Below are positions 29,109-39,809 of a DNA stretch of 64,000 nt, in pieces. This DNA comes from Nothopassalora personata (taxonomy: Eukaryota > Ascomycota > Dothideomycetes > Mycosphaerellales > Mycosphaerellaceae): contig CM066289.1 in NCBI GenBank assembly GCA_033816765.1, forward strand, positions 2,852,001 through 2,916,000, read 5' to 3'. The position numbers and the translations under genes were made by a program. The first letter of the stretch is position 1, and each line of letters starts with the position of its first letter. Below the pieces are notes generated by a model that searched no databases, had not been told where the DNA came from, and saw nothing but the letters and a program-made list of their open reading frames with translations.

Positions 29109-31277
29109 ATGCGCAGGGCTTTTCAGAGATGCTCAGCATCTCTCCCTCGATCTCTGTCGACGTTTGCGCCGACTAGTCGGCCAGCACAACAATGCGTCCG
29201 ACTATCACAATCGCCGACGAGCACACTATTCAGACACCCTGCCATCACACGTACACTGCACCAATCGTCGCGGCTACACCAACAGGTTGCGGCACAAGAG
29301 GCTGAGATACCCAGTATCAATGGTGGCAATGCACCCGTCACCAAGTTCGCGGAGCTGGAGTCGAGAGGCATTGTCCACAAGAATGTCGTGCAGACTCTAA
29401 CGAGGGACATGGGCCTTGAGACAATGACTGAAGTGCAGAGCGCTACCATTAATGAAACGCTCAAGGGCACAGATGTCATCGCTCAAGCACGGACGGGTAC
29501 TGGAAAGACATTGGCCTTCCTGTTGCCCATCCTGCAGAACATCATCAACGTTGACCCGGATCTTGCGCACCGCACGTGGGGAAGGCGAGGCCCAAGGACG
29601 ACTGCAGACGACATCCGCGCCCTCATCATCTCTCCTACACGAGAACTGGCAGAGCAGATCGCAGACGAGGCGAGGAAGTTGACGAGAAACACCGGAGTAA
29701 TCGTGCAGACTGCTGTTGGTGGTACACAGAAGAGCGCGGGTCTGAGGGCGATACAGAGAGATGGCTGCCATCTGTTGGTGGGCACACCGGGTCGTCTGAA
29801 GGATATCTTGACCGACCCTCACAGCAGGGTGGAGGCGCCAGACCTCTCTGCACTTGTCTTTGATGAGGCTGATAGACTCCTCGATCAGGGCTTTTGGCCC
29901 GAGATTCAGGAGATTATGCGATTGCTCCCAACGCCAGCGGAGAGGGATCGCCAAACCATGATGTTCTCGGCCACGATTCCTCAGGAGGTGGTCAACCTCG
30001 TCCGCAGCACTCTCAAGCCTGGGTTCCAGTTCGTCAAGTGCGTCAACAACAACGAGCAGCCGACTCACGAAAGAGTCCCGCAAAAGATGGTCAGAGTCAG
30101 TGGTTTTGAGAACTCTCTCCCTACACTCATCGAAATCTGCCAGAAGGGCATCGAGAACTCAAGAAATGAGGGCGTCCGGCCTTTCAAGGCGATCGTGTAT
30201 TACAACAGTACAGCAGAGGTCACACTCGCGACATCCACACTGCAGGGTCTGCAGCCGATCGCTCAAGAAGGACAAGACACTTTGGGCGACAGACACCCAT
30301 GGTCACCAGCACGCATTTTTGAGATCCACTCCAAGCTCACACAAGTTCAACGTACACGTGCGGCAGAGAACTTTAAGAACTGCACGTCTGGTATCCTCAT
30401 CTCCTCGGATGTGACAGCGCGTGGTATGGACTTCCCAAATGTCACCCATGTCATCCAAATGGGTCTGCCAACTAGCACCGAGCAGTACGTGCATCGTATT
30501 GGCCGTACAGCTCGGGCTGGCAAGGAGGGAGAAGGCTGGATAATCCTCAGCAACATCGAGGCGGATGAAGCACGAAGCCGTCTCCGTGGTCTACCGCTTC
30601 AGAAGGATACCTCACTCTCAATTCCGGCACTTAACCTGACCCAGGCTGCCGATGTACCTGCCAGTGCTGGCAGGATCCTCAGCATGTACCAGAAGGCCGT
30701 TCAGCGCGTGCCCATGTCCGAGAAGGCCAAGGTGTACCTTGCTCAGCTTGGTGTCTTCGGTTGGTACCCACGAAAGAGCGAGTTGGTCAACAGCATGAAC
30801 AATCTCTCTAAATTTGGCTGGGGTCTGAGAACTCCTCCGGCGGTGCCACATGGCCTCGCACAGAAGCTGCGCATTAACAACGTCGAGGGCATCAACATCG
30901 GTAACAGTGAAATATTCGGAGATCGTGGAGATCGTGGCGTACCACCACGACGTGGTGATTTTGACGGATTCCGTGGACGCGGCGGCAGCAACTTTGGCAG
31001 TCGGGACAACAGCTTCAGCGGACGTGGTGATGTCGGCGGATTCCGTGGACGCGGTGGCAGCGACTTTGGCAGTCGGGACAACAGCTTCAGCGGACGTGGT
31101 GGCTACAGGGGTGGATTTGGAGGCCGTGAAGACCGTTATGGTGGACGGAGTGGTGATCGTGGAGGCTTTGGTGGTGATCGTGGAGGCTTTGGCGGAGGAC
31201 GCCCTGCTTACGGCGGCGGTTTCCGTGGCGGCGATCGCCCGACGCGTCGACCTACGTCTGATGACTACTTGAACTGA
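29109..31277 (+). CDS. MSS116: Mitochondrial DEAD-box RNA helicase Mss116
   Basis: ATP-dependent RNA chaperone for group I/II intron splicing and translation in mitochondria. A single exon of 722 residues. The first 60 or so residues are rich in R, S, T and Q with no acidic residue, a typical matrix presequence. Helicase motifs appear in order: ARTGTGKT (I), PTRELAEQ (Ia), TPGRL (Ib), VFDEADRLLD (II), SAT (III), ISSDVTARGMDFPNV (V), HRIGRTARAGKEG (VI). A C-terminal extension (MYQKAVQRVPMSEKAKVYLAQLGVFGWYPRK) matches the helical extension of Mss116/CYT-19. The last 100 residues are an RGG/FRGRGG tail with a 24-residue tandem repeat. In Pezizomycotina this gene is the CYT-19/Mss116 orthologue or a close paralogue. 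Confidence 0.9.
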   Translation: MRRAFQRCSASLPRSLSTFAPTSRPAQQCVRLSQSPTSTLFRHPAITRTLHQSSRLHQQVAAQEAEIPSINGGNAPVTKFAELESRGIVHKNVVQTLTRDMGLETMTEVQSATINETLKGTDVIAQARTGTGKTLAFLLPILQNIINVDPDLAHRTWGRRGPRTTADDIRALIISPTRELAEQIADEARKLTRNTGVIVQTAVGGTQKSAGLRAIQRDGCHLLVGTPGRLKDILTDPHSRVEAPDLSALVFDEADRLLDQGFWPEIQEIMRLLPTPAERDRQTMMFSATIPQEVVNLVRSTLKPGFQFVKCVNNNEQPTHERVPQKMVRVSGFENSLPTLIEICQKGIENSRNEGVRPFKAIVYYNSTAEVTLATSTLQGLQPIAQEGQDTLGDRHPWSPARIFEIHSKLTQVQRTRAAENFKNCTSGILISSDVTARGMDFPNVTHVIQMGLPTSTEQYVHRIGRTARAGKEGEGWIILSNIEADEARSRLRGLPLQKDTSLSIPALNLTQAADVPASAGRILSMYQKAVQRVPMSEKAKVYLAQLGVFGWYPRKSELVNSMNNLSKFGWGLRTPPAVPHGLAQKLRINNVEGINIGNSEIFGDRGDRGVPPRRGDFDGFRGRGGSNFGSRDNSFSGRGDVGGFRGRGGSDFGSRDNSFSGRGGYRGGFGGREDRYGGRSGDRGGFGGDRGGFGGGRPAYGGGFRGGDRPTRRPTSDDYLN
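30966..31101 (+). repeat. 72-bp in-frame tandem repeat in the RGG tail
   Basis: The unit starts GGATTCCGTGGACGC and repeats once with period 72 bp (30966-31037, then 31038-31101 before diverging). It encodes FRGRGGSNFGSRDNSFSGRG and a near-identical copy with S-D for S-N. Because 72 is a multiple of three, the frame is kept and the RNA-binding tail simply lengthens. Confidence 0.9.
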
Positions 31278-31860
31278 GTGAGACGTGGCATGTACGATGA
31301 CCGAGCTTAAAGTCAGGCTACTCGATGCATAGCGGCGGCGCTCTGGGAGATGTAAAATGTATGGATCGGCCGGCGCGCCTGATCACGGCTTACAGTGTAT
31401 AAAGCATTAAAGCAGATCTCTCCAATCATGATACCCATATTTGGCATTGAACAGCAACACTACACCAACGTTCGGCAATTTCTTACCTGCGATCAGATCT
31501 GCCATGCAGCATAGCCGACGTCGCTGGCGTCCTGATGCTGACATCGTGGTAAATCCGAAGCCGCTTTGAGCTCGGCCATCGAACCACAGCTAACTTCTGA
31601 CCTTCTAGACGCATTCCACATCAACGGTCCATCTGCTGCAGGTACAAGAATGCTCTGACGCTGCTCGGTACTGCATGTGCAGTTCATGACCCGAGAATAC
31701 ATGCTTCAACTGCCGATAACAAGCGATCCCCGCCAAAATGCTGACATCCGAGCCAGCTTCCACAATGGCGGCTAGTGCGGGCAGCAGGACACCTCACTCT
31801 TGCTATGAGAATATAAGAACATTCCATTAGTCAACTATCATCAATTGATCCCTATATTGA
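31278..31860. other. Intergenic region
   Basis: No gene seen. It contains the 3' flank of MSS116 and the promoter of the FAH-family gene. Confidence 0.5.
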
Positions 31861-32887
31861 ATGTTCCTCAAGAACTTGAGCTTCGCCGCACGACGACTCC
31901 ATCACCTCAACAATCACTTCCCCACCACAAGAAGAACGTTCCGCAATATGGGCGTTACATCCTGGGATCGCCTCATCCGCTACATCTCAGCGAAAGACGG
32001 CAAGACACGCTACGGCGAGCCCATCGTCAGTGATTCGAAGCCAGACATCGACGCTCTTGCGCAGAAAGGTGGCCTTCAAGTCAAGGTGCTGGAAGGTCCA
32101 ACGCCAATTGAGGCGAAAGCAACGGGCGAGCAAGATGAAGTGAAGGAGTTGCTTGGACCGCTGACCCCGAAGGATGTGCCAATTATCAGGTGTATTGGCC
32201 TCAACTACAAGAGTCACAGTGAGCAGACCGCTCCCATTCAGGAGGAGACCGTCGTTGTACTAATTTTGCACTTTAGTTCTTGAAACTGGCTTCGACCTAC
32301 CAGGTAACCCAACTCTCTTCGTAAAAAGCCCCATGGCAGTGGCAGACACAAGGAAGCCGACTCCCATACCAAAGCTCGGACAGCCCAAATGCGACTACGA
32401 AGGCGAATTAACCATAGTAATCGGCAAAGACGCCAAGAATGTCTCGGAAGCCGACGCCCTCAACTACGTAGCCGGCTACACCTCCAGCAACGATGTCTCC
32501 TGCCGCGACTGGCAATTGGAGAAAGACAAAGCCGGAATGATGCCACAGTGGTGCTTCTCCAAGTCTTTCGATGCTTACGCTCCCCTCGGACCGGCAATTG
32601 TTTCTACCAACCTTCTGGGCGATGCGAAAGGCTTGCAGCTGAAGACTTACGTAAACGGTGAGGAAAGGCAGAATACCAACACGGATGATCTCTACTTTGG
32701 GGTAAGGCAACTTGTGTCGTTCTTGTCTCAAGGACAGACGTTGCAGGCTGGGAGCTTGATTATGACGGGTACGCCTGGTGGTGTGGGAATTGGATTTAAG
32801 CCGCAGAAGCTTTTGAAGGATGGGGATGAGGTGGCGGTGGAGATTGAGGGAATCGGAAAGGTTGTTACGACGATGAAGTTTGAATAG
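31861..32887 (+). CDS. Fumarylacetoacetate hydrolase-family protein
   Basis: FAH-domain enzyme related to FAHD1/FAHD2 and bacterial 2-oxo-acid hydrolases/decarboxylases. Two exons (31861-32218, 32277-32887) join in phase 1 across a 58-nt GTGAGC..TAG intron with a TACTAA branch; 322 residues. The join restores NYKSHILETGFDLPGNPTLFVKSP. The metal ligands fit DYEGELTIVIGK (ExE pair), and GYTSSNDVSCRDWQ and IMTGTPGGVGIGF are the other conserved blocks. The first ATG adds 29 residues rich in R, H and F that look like a mitochondrial presequence; a second Met (MGVTSWDRL, at 31948-31950) may start a cytosolic form. The substrate cannot be read from the sequence. Confidence 0.88.
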
Positions 32888-34518
32888 AGGTATGGAGACG
32901 GAGTGGTGTAAATACTGTATGCAGATGGTGCAGGCTGCCATGTGTCATGCGAAGCACAATGGCATCCAGCCGTCTTCGCCTAGACGTCCATCAATCTATC
33001 TCTCAGGCTGGAACGGCTCCCCGTCAGCTGAGGTGCGCTGCTCCGCTTCGCTGTTTGGGAAAATTGCTATGATATCATTTTGCAGTTGCCCCGCTCAAAA
33101 TTGGCTGGCAGTCCGCAAGCTAAATCTTACTGAGGCTGTCACCAAAATTTGATCGAAATCGTCATGTTTGAAAACTTTTTGCACTTATCTAGATATTGTC
33201 ACTCTCTTCGCTGCCTTTCTTGATGAGGGAAGAGGCTGGGGACTTCATCGACTGTACCACCCTGAGCAGTTCCAGTGTTCGATCTTAACGTGCGGAACAT
33301 TATGCCTTCAATACCTTCTCGCGTTAGCTTGCCCATGGAAAACTGCAGGATCATCTACGTGTCGACAGTGGAGATGCTCCAGGGAAGATATGTGCACACG
33401 GAAAATGGTGCAAGGGTCGGCGCAGACTAAACTGGCGGTCGTGTTCGATACCCTTCTCTTTTGAGCTCGATTCTTAGAACATTTCCGGTGACAACATACC
33501 CTATAATTATCACAGTCGACAGAACAGGCCACGGCGGACACGGCGATACTTATTCCAAAGTCTAAACAGCTCTACAGCATCCACTGTCGTGGGTTGAACC
33601 CGGTCTAGCTGCTGGAAATCCGCCACACTAGGGTGTGTGCACGTATCCTTGGTGTTGCTTGCGAAGTGCGGGATGCCAAAGCCAAGCCAGCTCTTCTGCA
33701 CCGGCCCGGCAGGGCATTGTGCGGTCGCAATATGGGTGCAGCCCTGCATGCTCTACAACTCTAATAATCCCAGATTAAGATTGAGTGACGTCGATCTTCC
33801 TGTTTCAAGTGTACAGGTCTTGAAGCGGAGGAGATTACAGCTCAGCACGGCAGCGCCTATCACGAAAGCCCACCCATGCTCGCAGCGACAGCTCAGTGGC
33901 AGACACAGGTCGTAGAGATCATGCGCCTAAAGCGGTGCGATGCTGTAATCGTGAATGGTGAAAGACGTTTCATCCTCGCAGGGAAGACGGGTAGCGCAGA
34001 TGATGGGGCCTGCTAATTTGGCGCTCGGCTGTATACTGTAGATGTACCTAGGTAGAGCTAGTCGTATAAGCGCCAACGAATGCAATGCGGGTATCCACGA
34101 GGTACGCATGCCGTACCTAGGGGAATATCGCGGAAGAGTTGTCTGGTGGGTGTCGGTAGCAGTAGCGAGAGTTTCGGCCTGCAGGTAATGGTTTTCTAGA
34201 GAGTCTTGCTGAAACTTCACAGCGTCTGTTGCCCTAAGCTCCCGCACTCTCCTGCAGGGCGCGAGCAATCGCCAGCCTCGACAGTGACGACAGTGATAGC
34301 GCGCTGGACCATAGCTATCTTTCTCGACGGCGGCGCGGCGAAGACAGGAGCGTGATCGTTTGCACTGGCTTTGTGTTCGTCAGAGGCACTACGATAGGCT
34401 ACAGTAGAAGTACTAGTCTCTCAGGGTCCTCGCCCGTCGACCCACTTGCACATCCACCTGGCAAGCGCACACCAGCAGAACATTTGCCCTACGCATGTCT
34501 CCTCGACAACAGCGACAC
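32888..34518. other. Gene-free stretch, about 1.6 kb
   Basis: No convincing gene on either strand. The right end is the upstream region of the histidine kinase gene. A few ORFs of about 100 codons lack motifs, and several depend on non-ATG starts. Confidence 0.5.
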
Positions 34519-34546
34519 ATGGAATTATCATTCCACCCCTAGACGC

Positions 34547-34735
34547 ATGCTACCTATCCAACCCAACGCAACCCAACGCAACCCAACCCCACCCCACACC
34601 CGGATCGTACCCAGACTGAACGAGCACGAGCTCGACAGTCGGCCTGCACGCCGCCGTCACGACGAAGAGATCGTTGCCCTTCCCTCAGAACGCGCACGCG
34701 CACGCGCCGCAGCACAAGCTGCTATGCCCGCCTGA
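34547..34735 (+). promoter_or_regulatory. Upstream ORF before the NIK1 start
   Basis: An ATG opens a 62-residue frame (MLPIQPNATQRNPTPPH...) that stops 34 bp before the histidine kinase ATG. A second, seven-codon uORF (MELSFHP) lies at 34519-34542. The sequence includes an imperfect AACCCAACGC repeat (34558-34590). If the mRNA leader spans this region, both would limit initiation at the main start. The transcription start is not visible in the sequence. Confidence 0.4.
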
Positions 34736-34769
34736 CCACCGCCACCAACCTCGACTCACGGCCCCTATT

Positions 34770-37700
34770 ATGCCCCACGAGGAAACGTCCGCGGCGGTCG
34801 CCAGCATACTCAGCAACTTTGCCAAACAGTATGCTGCTCCACTCGACCCGGACTCGTTTCCGGCATCTGCCATTGCCAACGGTGTCAAGTGCAACAGAAT
34901 CACACTGCCCGGAGACGACACGATTGAGAAGCGGACATTGGAGCGCGAACTGACCGCCCTGCACCTGCGCATACAGTTTCTCGAGGCTCGCGCGACAAGT
35001 GGTGCAAGCTCCCTGCCAGTCACCCCGAATGAACCTATATCCTCCGCCTTCCCACCCGATAGTCCAACATCGACCAGACCGGCAGGTCCGCCCAACCCTC
35101 GCCAACGCTCAGCATCATGGGTCAACAGCATTCTTGCCAAAGGCGAAGGCGAGCCGCCACATTCACGGCAACTCACAGAAGAGCAGTTCAACTTCCTGCG
35201 GGAACATATCGAGCAGCAAGCACAGGAGATTAAGAGCCAAAAGGACTTCATCGATGGCATCAAGTCACAGCTCACGCATCAGCAGAGCGCGACTAAGGCT
35301 GCCCTTGACACGTTGGGTAACTCGCAATCGATAGAGCAGCTCAAGCGCGAGATTGAGAAGAATGCTCAGATCAACGCCACGTACCAGAAGGTCTTGCGAG
35401 AGATTGGCACCATCATCACTGCTGTCGCGAATGGAGATCTGAGCAAAAAGGTGCTTATTCATGCCACGGAGAAGGATCCTGAGATTGCTCGTTTCAAGCA
35501 CACAATCAATCGCATGGTGGACCAGCTGCAGGAGTTCGCTAGTCAGGTTACCCACCTGGCTAGAGAAGTCGGGACGGAAGGACGTCTGGGCGGTCAAGCT
35601 GTCGTGCCTGGGGTTGATGGTATCTGGGCCGAGCTGACGCAGAATGGTATGTACTCAGGTTGATCGGAGGAATCCTCTCAAGCTAACATTCTCAGTCAAC
35701 GTCATGGCCCAGAATCTTACAGACCAAGTGCGAGAGATCGCAGTTGTGACCACGGCAGTCGCGCAAGGTGATCTGAGCCGCAAGATCCAGCGACCAGCAA
35801 GAGGTGAGATCCTTCAGTTACAGCAGACGATAAACGCCATGGTGGGACAATTACGCACTTTCGCAACCGAAGTCACGAGGGTGTCCCGTGATGTCGGCAC
35901 TGAAGGTGTCCTTGGTGGACAAGCTCAAATCGAAGGCGTACAGGGCATGTGGAACGACCTCACCGTGAATGTGAACGCCATGGCAAACAACCTAACAGCA
36001 CAGGTGAGAGATATCGCGGAGGTGACAACGGCGGTCGCGCAAGGTGATCTCACCCGACAAGTGAAAGCACCCTGCAAGGGTGAAATATTGGCGTTGAAGA
36101 CAACCATCAATTCCATGGTGGGACGTCTTCGGCAATTCTCTCAGGAAGTCACAACGATCGCGCGCGAGGTCGGAACAGAAGGACGGCTCGGAGGACAGGC
36201 GACTGTTCACGGCGTCGAGGGGACATGGAAAGATCTGACTGAGAATGTGAACGGTATGGCCATGAATCTCACCACGCAAGTGCGCGAGATTGCCGAAGTC
36301 ACAACAGCTGTGGCCCAAGGAGATCTGAGCAAAAAGGTGGAAGTGGAAGTGAAGGGGGAGATCCTAGCACTGAAGAACACTATCAACACCATGGTTGATC
36401 GGCTTGGCAAGTTTGCTTTCGAGGTCAGCAGAGTCTCGCGAGAAGTGGGAACCGAAGGTGTGCTCGGTGGACAAGCAGAAGTAGAAAATGTTGAGGGCAA
36501 ATGGAAGGACCTCACAGACAACGTGAACACCATGGCCAACAACCTCACCAGTCAAGTGCGCAGCATATCCGACGTCACGCAAGCGATTGCACGCGGAGAC
36601 ATGAGCCAGCGTATCCAGGTCCATGCTCAGGGAGAGATTCAGACGCTCAAAGACACCATCAACGACATGGTGACGAGGTTGGACGCCTGGTCACTTGCAG
36701 TGAAACGTGTAGCGCGAGATGTCGGCGTCGATGGCAAGATGGGTGGCCAGGCCGAAGTCGAGGGCATTGCTGGACGCTGGAAAGAGATCACGACCGATGT
36801 CAACATCATGGCGCAGAACTTGACTTCGCAAGTGCGGGCTTTCGCAGACATCACTCATGCTGCCATGAAGGGCGACTTCACCAAGATGATCAACGTGGAA
36901 GCTTCCGGGGAGATGAACGAGCTGAAGAACAAGATCAACCGCATGGTGCTGAACCTTCGAGAGAGTATCCAAAAGAACAACCAAGCACGAGAGGCTGCCG
37001 AATTGGCTAACAAGACCAAGTCCGAGTTCTTGGCGAACATGTCTCACGAGATTCGCACGCCGATGAACGGTATCATTGGCATGACGCAACTCACTCTTGA
37101 CACTGAGCTGGAGCAAAATCAACGGGACATGCTGAACATTGTTTTCTCGTTGGCGAACAGTCTGCTCACAATCATCGATGACATTCTGGACATCTCCAAG
37201 ATTGAGGCCAATCGTATGATCCTGGAAGAAGAACCATTCTCATTGCGCGGACTTGTCTTTAACAGTCTCAAGTCTTTAGCAGTACGCGCGAACGAGAAGG
37301 ACATCAGCTTAGTCTACGACACCGGCAACTCCGTGCCGGACTACATCGTAGGCGACTCATTCCGACTGCGACAGATCATTCTCAACTTGGCTGGCAACGC
37401 AATCAAGTTCACCGAGCACGGAGAGGTGCGTGTCAGGATCGACTCGGACCACACACAGCCATGCAACGAAGGAGAGGTTGTGGTTAAGTTCGCGGTCTCC
37501 GACACTGGCATTGGTATTCATTCGAACAAACTGGACCTTATCTTCGATACCTTCCAGCAGGCGGATGGCTCCACCACTCGGAAGTTTGGTGGCACCGGTC
37601 TTGGTCTGTCGATCTCGCGAAGACTTGTTACACTCATGCATGGCAAGATGTGGGTGGAGTCAACATACGGCGCAGGAAGTACGTTCTTCTTCACGTGTGT

Positions 37701-38795
37701 GGTCCGTGTAGGACCCAATGACCCTCAACGAGTTGCGCCACAATTGCAACAGTACCGCAAGCACAAAGTACTATTCGTGGACAACGGTTTCACCGAGTGC
37801 GCGGACGACATCGCCGATAACATCGAAGCACTCGATCTGGTTCCTTGCGTGGTTGGCAACGGGAGAACGCCTCCTGCAGAGCTCAATCCTGATGATCAGT
37901 ATGACTGCGTGATTGTCGACAATGGTGAAACAGCACAGAAGCTCCGCAGTCTGGAGCGCTTCAAGTATATCCCCATCGTGATGTTGGCTCCGGCCATTTC
38001 AGTCAACTTCAAGACTGCTTTGGAAAATGGTATCTCCAGCTACATGACGGTACCATGCTTACCCGTGGACCTTGGCAACGCGCTCATACCTGCATTGGAG
38101 GGCAGAGCTGCACCAATTTCCGCTGACCACTCACGGACCTTTGACATCCTGCTGGCAGAAGACAATGCCGTCAACCAGAAACTGGCTGTAAAGATACTGA
38201 CGAAACACAACCACAAGGTCACCGTTGCCAACAATGGACTGGAAGCCTTCGAGGCCATCAAGAAGCGACGATTCGATGTCGTACTCATGGACGTGCAAAT
38301 GCCAGTCATGGGCGGATTCGAAGCCACGGCCAAGATTCGCGAGTACGAAAAGATGCACGAACTGGCCAGATCCCCGATAGTGGCGCTCACGGCACATGCC
38401 ATGTTGGGAGATCGGGAGAAGTGCATTCAAGCTCAGATGGATGAATACCTCTCCAAGCCCCTCAAACCGAACCAGCTCATTCAGACGATACTGAAGTGTG
38501 CTACGCTAGGCGGTGCGTTACTCGAACGCCAAAAAGATGGGCGTAGTCTGCTCATGGATGAGGAAAAGAGTTCTGATAGTAGCCCAGATCACAACAGATT
38601 GATGACACCCAAACGGCCTGGCGTGACGAGAGGTGCCACGGAAAGTGGACCTTCCGGATTGGAGAGTCCTGCGATCGTTACTGCCGATGCAGAGGATCCG
38701 TTAGCAAGAGTGCGTGAAGTAAGCCCAAAAGCCAATCTACGATTCCATTACTGACCTGACAACAGGAGGTCCTACTGCGATCACACAGCAGCTAA
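34770..38795 (+). CDS. NIK1: Group III hybrid histidine kinase (Nik1/Os-1)
   Basis: Cytosolic osmosensing kinase upstream of the HOG MAP kinase cascade and known target of phenylpyrrole and dicarboximide fungicides. Exons 34770-35646 and 35696-38718 are joined over a 49-nt intron that restores QNVNVMAQN. A probable 47-nt intron (GTAAGC..CAG) leads to a last exon, 38766-38795, ending LLRSHSS. Total 1309 residues; unspliced at the end it would be 1311 with a different tail. Six HAMP repeats of about 92 residues each carry a GDLSKK/GDLSRK-type motif. The kinase has the phospho-acceptor His in [12 protein letters not shown] box [15 protein letters not shown]1 DTGIGI, G2 [10 protein letters not shown]. 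The receiver has [11 protein letters not shown], the phospho-Asp in [13 protein letters not shown], and the Lys in YLSKPLKP. No membrane segment. All functional residues are intact. Confidence 0.94.
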
Positions 38796-39809
38796 GCGCC
38801 TTGGAAAGCTACGAACCATGCGTCTTCGCGGGTTAGATGGCAAGGGTTGCTGCATTGACTTCCATTTGCTAGCGTTTGGACAGCGGGAACCTGTGTTCTA
38901 GGTAATGTTGGAGTCTTAGGAGTATCATTGTAGCGCGGCGCCTGTGTACTTACGGTACGTTGGAATATACCAACGCATGGACGAATTTGCAACGTTGGCG
39001 GGTGGGGGCCCATTTCCTAAGCACGAAACCTGCATATCATTGTTTTCGGACCGCCATATGAGAGGGAGAGGAGCATGCAAGTCGTCATGACGATTCCTAT
39101 GTTAACAGGGAGTATTGTGGCATAAGCCATCGTTACCCTTTTCTCAAGGAGCCAGACTTTTCACCTCTGCCAGTCACCCACGGCTACCATCAGCCGCTTG
39201 GGGTCATTGCTAAGCAGAGTCGACCAGCATTTAGGTCTTACATGTTTGACTCAGCAGACGACGATAAACTAGCCTCTGCCTGCCGATGACCATGCGGACG
39301 AACATCTGGCAGCATCACAGACGTGGTACTGACATGATTTCAGGACCACGTGAGACCGAGATCTGCCGAAATAGACCAAGCTCCCGCTTTCGCCTCTGAT
39401 TACTGAACGTGCCCGCAACACCTCCACCGCTCAAGAGACCCGGCCCAGTCGCTGTCAGCAACATCATGCAAACACGGTGGCATCATTTGCATGACTCTCG
39501 ATAGTACACGTCTCATTACAAAGCACTATCTTTACACAAAAGGCTTAACTGGGGCCGCACCTTAGCTCGTTCTCGGGTGGTAATGCACTGACATTGCATG
39601 CCGCAATTATAACCTGTATGGCCTGTCAGCAGATATATCGAAGTAAAAGCACTCATATCATTGCGCTTTGCTGCACTACCTCAATCCGCCAGTCTCCGCA
39701 TCGACTGATCGACTGACCTAGCGGTTGCAAATCCCTTGAACAGTAGCACAATCCCTTGTGATCAGTGATCGAATTCAAGTCTAGGAGTATACGATATTAT
39801 TACCTCACG
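38796..39809. other. Gene-free stretch, about 1 kb
   Basis: No recognisable gene or RNA. It holds the 3' flank of NIK1 and the promoter of the bZIP gene. Confidence 0.5.

Noticed and set aside
29397..30083. 228-codon minus-strand ORF inside MSS116
   Set aside because: Antisense shadow over the helicase core; no recognisable protein features.
32408..32941. 177-codon minus-strand ORF over the FAH-family gene
   Set aside because: The plus strand encodes the complete FAH domain with a well-supported intron.
33585..33610. GGGTTGAACCC palindrome resembling a T-arm
   Set aside because: No cloverleaf can be built around it.
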